Positions 31,701-34,467 of a stretch of 34,467 bases of DNA are shown here, one piece after another. A program made the position numbers and the translations under genes. The DNA lies in the NCBI GenBank assembly GCA_016280635.1, contig JAEEHC010000073.1:1-34467 (forward strand), written 5' to 3'. Each line of letters starts with the position of its first letter. Position 1 is the stretch's first letter. The stretch is from Erysipelotrichaceae bacterium. GTDB taxonomy: Bacteria; Bacillota_I; Bacilli_A; Erysipelotrichales; Erysipelotrichaceae. The notes beneath the pieces were generated by a model. That model made no database searches and had not been told where the DNA came from. It worked only from the letters and a program-made list of their open reading frames with translations.

Positions 31701-33086
31701 ATGCCGATATTAGCCGCGATCATGGTCCCCCATCCGCCTCTGATCATACCGGAGGTCGGCAAGGGTGAAGAAAAACAGGTTCAAAGTACCATTGATGCCT
31801 ATGAAAAGGCCGGAAAGATTGTCGGCCGGTTCAGACCGGATACCATCATCGTTTCCTCACCGCACTCGGTGATGTACGCCGACTATTTTCACCTTTCTCC
31901 CAAGAAAAAAGCCTCGGGATCCTTTTCCCGTTTTGGTGCTCCCGGTGTTTCTTTTGACCAACAATACGATGAGCAGCTGGTGCAGGAAATCTGCCGGCGG
32001 GCTGAGCGGGAAAACTTTCCTGCCGGCATTCTGGGCGAAAGAGATCCCCAGCTGGACCACGGTACCATGGTTCCTTTGCATTTCATTGAAAAATACCATA
32101 AGGATTTCAAACTGGTCAGGGTATCCCTGTCCGGACTGTCATTAAGCGAACATTATCATTTCGGCCAGCTGATCCAGCAGGCGGTAAACGCCCTGGGCAG
32201 ACGGGCGGTCTTTGTCGGCAGCGGCGATCTTTCCCATAAACTGCAGACCTACGGGCCCTATGGCTTTGATGAAAGCGGACCGGAATATGACCGGCGCATC
32301 ATGAAGGTCATGGCTTCCGGACGCTTTGGTGAGCTGTTTGACTTTGAGGAGACCTTCCTGGATAAGGCGGCTGAATGCGGCCACCGCTCCTTTGTGATCA
32401 TGGCCGGCGCTCTGGACGGGCTTAAGGTAAAAGCGGAAATGCTCGTCCATCAGGACGTAACCGGGGTCGGCTACGGCATCTGTACCTATCTGGCTGAAGG
32501 CAGTGACGAAAACCGCCATTTCCTGCAGCAGTATCAGAAAGAGGTCCTTAGAAGGATGGAAGAAAGAAAACAAAATGAAGACCCCTATGTCGCCTTGGCC
32601 CGCAGGGCCATTGAAGCCTGGGTAAGAGATAGAAAGAAACTGAACCTTCCTCCGGATCTGCCCGCAGACATGGCCACCCGCAAGGCGGCAACGTTTGTCT
32701 CCCTCCATAAGGACGGCATGCTCAGAGGCTGCATCGGTACGCTTTTCCCCACCGCGTCCTGCGTTGGCCAGGAGATCATCAACAACGCCATTTCCGCCTG
32801 CAGCCGCGATCCCCGCTTCAGCCCGGTAAGGGAAGAAGAACTTCCCTATCTGGAGATCAGCGTTGACGTGCTGTCAGAAAGCGAGAAGATAAATTCAAGA
32901 GATGAACTGGATGTCCGAAAATACGGCATCATCGTTTCCGACGGCTACCGTCAGGGCGTGCTGCTGCCGGATCTGGACGGGGTAGACAGCGTTGATCAGC
33001 AGATATCCATCGCCCTGCGCAAGGCCGGCATCGATGAGGATGAAGATTTCTCCATCGAAAGATTCGAGGTCGTCCGCCATGGCTGA
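31701..33086 (+). CDS. Fused Memo-like / AMMECR1 protein (AmmeMemoRadiSam A and B)
   Basis: A 461-aa two-domain protein. Residues 1-275 resemble the class III extradiol-dioxygenase/Memo fold, with conserved His in MVPHPP (H11), SSPH (H55) and the GSGDLSHKL region. Residues about 290-460 are an AMMECR1 domain with its hallmark LRGCIGTL (341-348) and the DPRFSPV segment. These two domains are proteins B and A of the AmmeMemoRadiSam system; the third component, a radical SAM enzyme, is the next gene and overlaps this one by 8 nt. The system is widely conserved but its biochemical role is not established to my knowledge. A weak AAGG site precedes the ATG. Confidence 0.9.
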   Translation: MPILAAIMVPHPPLIIPEVGKGEEKQVQSTIDAYEKAGKIVGRFRPDTIIVSSPHSVMYADYFHLSPKKKASGSFSRFGAPGVSFDQQYDEQLVQEICRRAERENFPAGILGERDPQLDHGTMVPLHFIEKYHKDFKLVRVSLSGLSLSEHYHFGQLIQQAVNALGRRAVFVGSGDLSHKLQTYGPYGFDESGPEYDRRIMKVMASGRFGELFDFEETFLDKAAECGHRSFVIMAGALDGLKVKAEMLVHQDVTGVGYGICTYLAEGSDENRHFLQQYQKEVLRRMEERKQNEDPYVALARRAIEAWVRDRKKLNLPPDLPADMATRKAATFVSLHKDGMLRGCIGTLFPTASCVGQEIINNAISACSRDPRFSPVREEELPYLEISVDVLSESEKINSRDELDVRKYGIIVSDGYRQGVLLPDLDGVDSVDQQISIALRKAGIDEDEDFSIERFEVVRHG

Positions 33087-33906
33087 AAGTTGCAAGGTCT
33101 GCTGGCGCCACTGCGCTCCTGCTGAAGGTCATCATGGCTTCTGCGGAGCCCGGAAAACCGTTAACGGGGAGGTAGTATGCGATAACTACGGCAAGCTCAC
33201 TTCCCTGGCTTTGGACCCGATCGAAAAGAAGCCGCTGAGGCGTTTTCATCCCGGCTCCCGGATCCTTTCCGTCGGCTCTTATGGCTGCAGCCTGCACTGC
33301 CCGTTCTGTCAGAACCATGAGATCTCCATGCCTTCCCGCAACCTGCGCTATCGTAATGTTTCCCCGATGCAGCTGGCCCAGCTGGCAGATGAACTGCGTG
33401 AACAGGGCAACATCGGGGTAGCCTATACCTATAATGAACCGCTGATATCCTACGAATACGTCCGCGACTGCGGAAAGCTGATCCACGAAAAGGGCATGTT
33501 TAACGTTCTTGTCAGTAACGCCACCGCCTCTTTGGAGGTTCTGGAGGAGATCAGACCCTACATCGATGCCATGAACATTGACCTAAAGAGCTTCAATGAA
33601 GACTGGTACCGTAACGGCTTAGGCGGCGATCTGAACATGGTAAAGGCCTTCATAACCGAAGCGGTAAAGAGCGCCCATGTCGAACTGACCACCCTGGTCA
33701 TCCCCGGCATCAATGACAGCGAACAGGAGATTCGGGAAATGGCCGGCTGGATCGCCTCTCTGGATAAGAGCATTCCCTACCATCTCTCCCGTTTCTTCCC
33801 GGCCTATAAGATGTCCGAGTGCTCTCCCACCCCGGTATCGACCGTTTATCATCTGGCCGAAGTCGCCTCCGAATATCTTGAACATGTTTATACGGGAAAC
33901 TGCTAG
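33079..33906 (+). CDS. AmmeMemoRadiSam system radical SAM enzyme
   Basis: A 275-aa radical SAM protein. The [4Fe-4S]-binding CxxxCxxC is C70-C74-C77 in GCSLHCPFCQNHE. An N-terminal Cys-rich region (C5, C8, C12, C22) resembles PflA-like activases of this subgroup and could hold another metal or cluster. YTYNEPLISYEYV and NIDLKSF match the PflA-like core. The start at 33079 overlaps the end of the Memo-AMMECR1 gene by 8 nt, so the two are translationally coupled. It should cleave SAM to make a 5'-deoxyadenosyl radical; the target is unknown, possibly activation of a partner protein. Confidence 0.92.
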   Translation: MAESCKVCWRHCAPAEGHHGFCGARKTVNGEVVCDNYGKLTSLALDPIEKKPLRRFHPGSRILSVGSYGCSLHCPFCQNHEISMPSRNLRYRNVSPMQLAQLADELREQGNIGVAYTYNEPLISYEYVRDCGKLIHEKGMFNVLVSNATASLEVLEEIRPYIDAMNIDLKSFNEDWYRNGLGGDLNMVKAFITEAVKSAHVELTTLVIPGINDSEQEIREMAGWIASLDKSIPYHLSRFFPAYKMSECSPTPVSTVYHLAEVASEYLEHVYTGNC

Positions 33907-33918
33907 AGGATTCTGCGT

Positions 33919-33924
33919 TATAAT
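33919..33924 (+). promoter_or_regulatory. -10 element before the DUF3267 gene
   Basis: TATAAT at 33919-33924 in the 50-nt gap before the ATG at 33957. No clear -35, so the gene may also be read from upstream. Confidence 0.45.
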
Positions 33925-33956
33925 AACCTTGGGCAAAGCCACTGAATGAGGTAAAA

Positions 33957-34467
33957 ATGAAGAAGGAAAGAATTCTTACCGAAGCCGAGAAAAAGCGGCT
34001 GGAAAATTTTGAGAAGATCGCTGAAGACATGCTTCAGCAGGGCTACCAACGCCATGATCTGACCGTCAACATCACTAAGGCCAACATCTTTGCGATCGTT
34101 CTGCTGATCCCCTTATTTGTGATTGGTTACGGTACTTACTACCTTGTTTACCGTCAGCTGGAGTTCAGCGGTTTCAATCCCCTGATCTTCGTCATTGTCT
34201 CCATCATCCTGATCGTCATTCATGAACTGATCCACGGTCTGACCTGGAGTCTGTTTACTCCTCGTCGTTTCCGGGACATCGAGTTTGGCATCATGAAGCC
34301 GTCGCTGAATCCCTACTGCACCTGTTTGGTGCCGCTGGAAAAGAACCATTACCTGTTAGGAACCGCCATGCCCCTGATCATTCTGGGCATTCTGCCCATG
34401 ATCGCCGGCATTGTTCTGCGCAATCCTCTGGTTCTGTTCTATGGCATAATCATGGCTGACGGGGCGG
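33957..34467 (+). CDS. DUF3267 membrane metalloprotease-like protein (partial)
   Basis: The first 170 residues of a protein cut by the window edge. A charged N-terminus (1-45) is followed by membrane segments at about 46-64 and 72-92, the second containing HELIHG, an HExxH zinc motif placed at a membrane helix as in DUF3267 proteins (related to site-2-type proteases). A further hydrophobic stretch follows (about 135-160). ATG preceded by GAGG, with a TATAAT upstream. The family is uncharacterised; proteolytic activity is inferred from the motif. Confidence 0.8.
   Translation, partial: MKKERILTEAEKKRLENFEKIAEDMLQQGYQRHDLTVNITKANIFAIVLLIPLFVIGYGTYYLVYRQLEFSGFNPLIFVIVSIILIVIHELIHGLTWSLFTPRRFRDIEFGIMKPSLNPYCTCLVPLEKNHYLLGTAMPLIILGILPMIAGIVLRNPLVLFYGIIMADGA

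Noticed and set aside
1-34467. CRISPR array, rRNA genes or prophage structural genes
   Set aside because: No regularly spaced direct repeats, no rRNA-like sequence and no phage morphogenesis motifs were seen on either strand.

Overview
The window reads as chromosomal DNA of a Gram-positive member of the Bacillota (Firmicutes), most likely a gut-type Erysipelotrichia-like bacterium. The reasons are the rpsF-ssb-rpsR-yybS-gdpP-rplI-dnaB gene order, strong GGAGG-type ribosome binding sites, lipoprotein signals without outer-membrane genes, an AmmeMemoRadiSam module and a secreted pullulanase. The taxonomic guess is inference. Most of the window is GC-rich by eye; about 24.0-27.5 kb is clearly AT-richer and looks acquired.

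Layout. 0.2-5.4 kb: a DUF4153-like membrane protein (-) and, divergently, a heterodimeric ABC exporter pair (+). 5.4-6.6 kb: tRNA-Leu(CAG) (-), a lipoprotein (+) and tRNA-Arg(CCG) (-), separated by two bidirectional terminators. 6.6-14.8 kb (-): a conserved housekeeping operon read as rpsF, ssb, rpsR, yybS, gdpP, rplI, dnaB, an M23/G5/LysM peptidase and walJ. It starts at a strong promoter with an S6:S18-type autoregulatory leader. 14.8-19.9 kb (-): pepP, ispD, a YbaK-type deacylase and a lipoprotein pullulanase. 19.9-22.2 kb (-): a compact three-gene cassette of an atypical SDR, an SRD5A-fold (DUF1295-like) membrane reductase and an unknown membrane protein, under its own promoter and divergent from lysS (+).

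23.9-27.6 kb: an AT-rich accessory segment attached to the 3' end of lysS. It holds an internally deleted IS1595-like element with 17-bp perfect terminal inverted repeats, a large Sel1/TPR-repeat protein with an unassigned C-terminal domain, two small orphan genes, a C-rich tract with G-quadruplex potential on the minus strand, an imperfect 38-bp direct repeat matching one just after lysS, and a short diverged relic of a lysS 3' end followed by a terminator. This is the most unusual part of the window.

27.7-34.5 kb (+): a 1019-aa FtsX-type permease and its LolD/MacB-like ATPase, a 50-aa lipoprotein that looks truncated, a fused Memo-AMMECR1 protein overlapping its radical SAM partner, and the start of a DUF3267 membrane metalloprotease cut by the window end.

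How the genes connect: the central operon couples ribosomal proteins (S6, S18, L9), single-strand DNA binding and the replicative helicase with c-di-AMP turnover (GdpP) and cell-wall genes (M23 peptidase, WalJ). The flanks hold transport, glycan degradation and poorly characterised enzyme modules.
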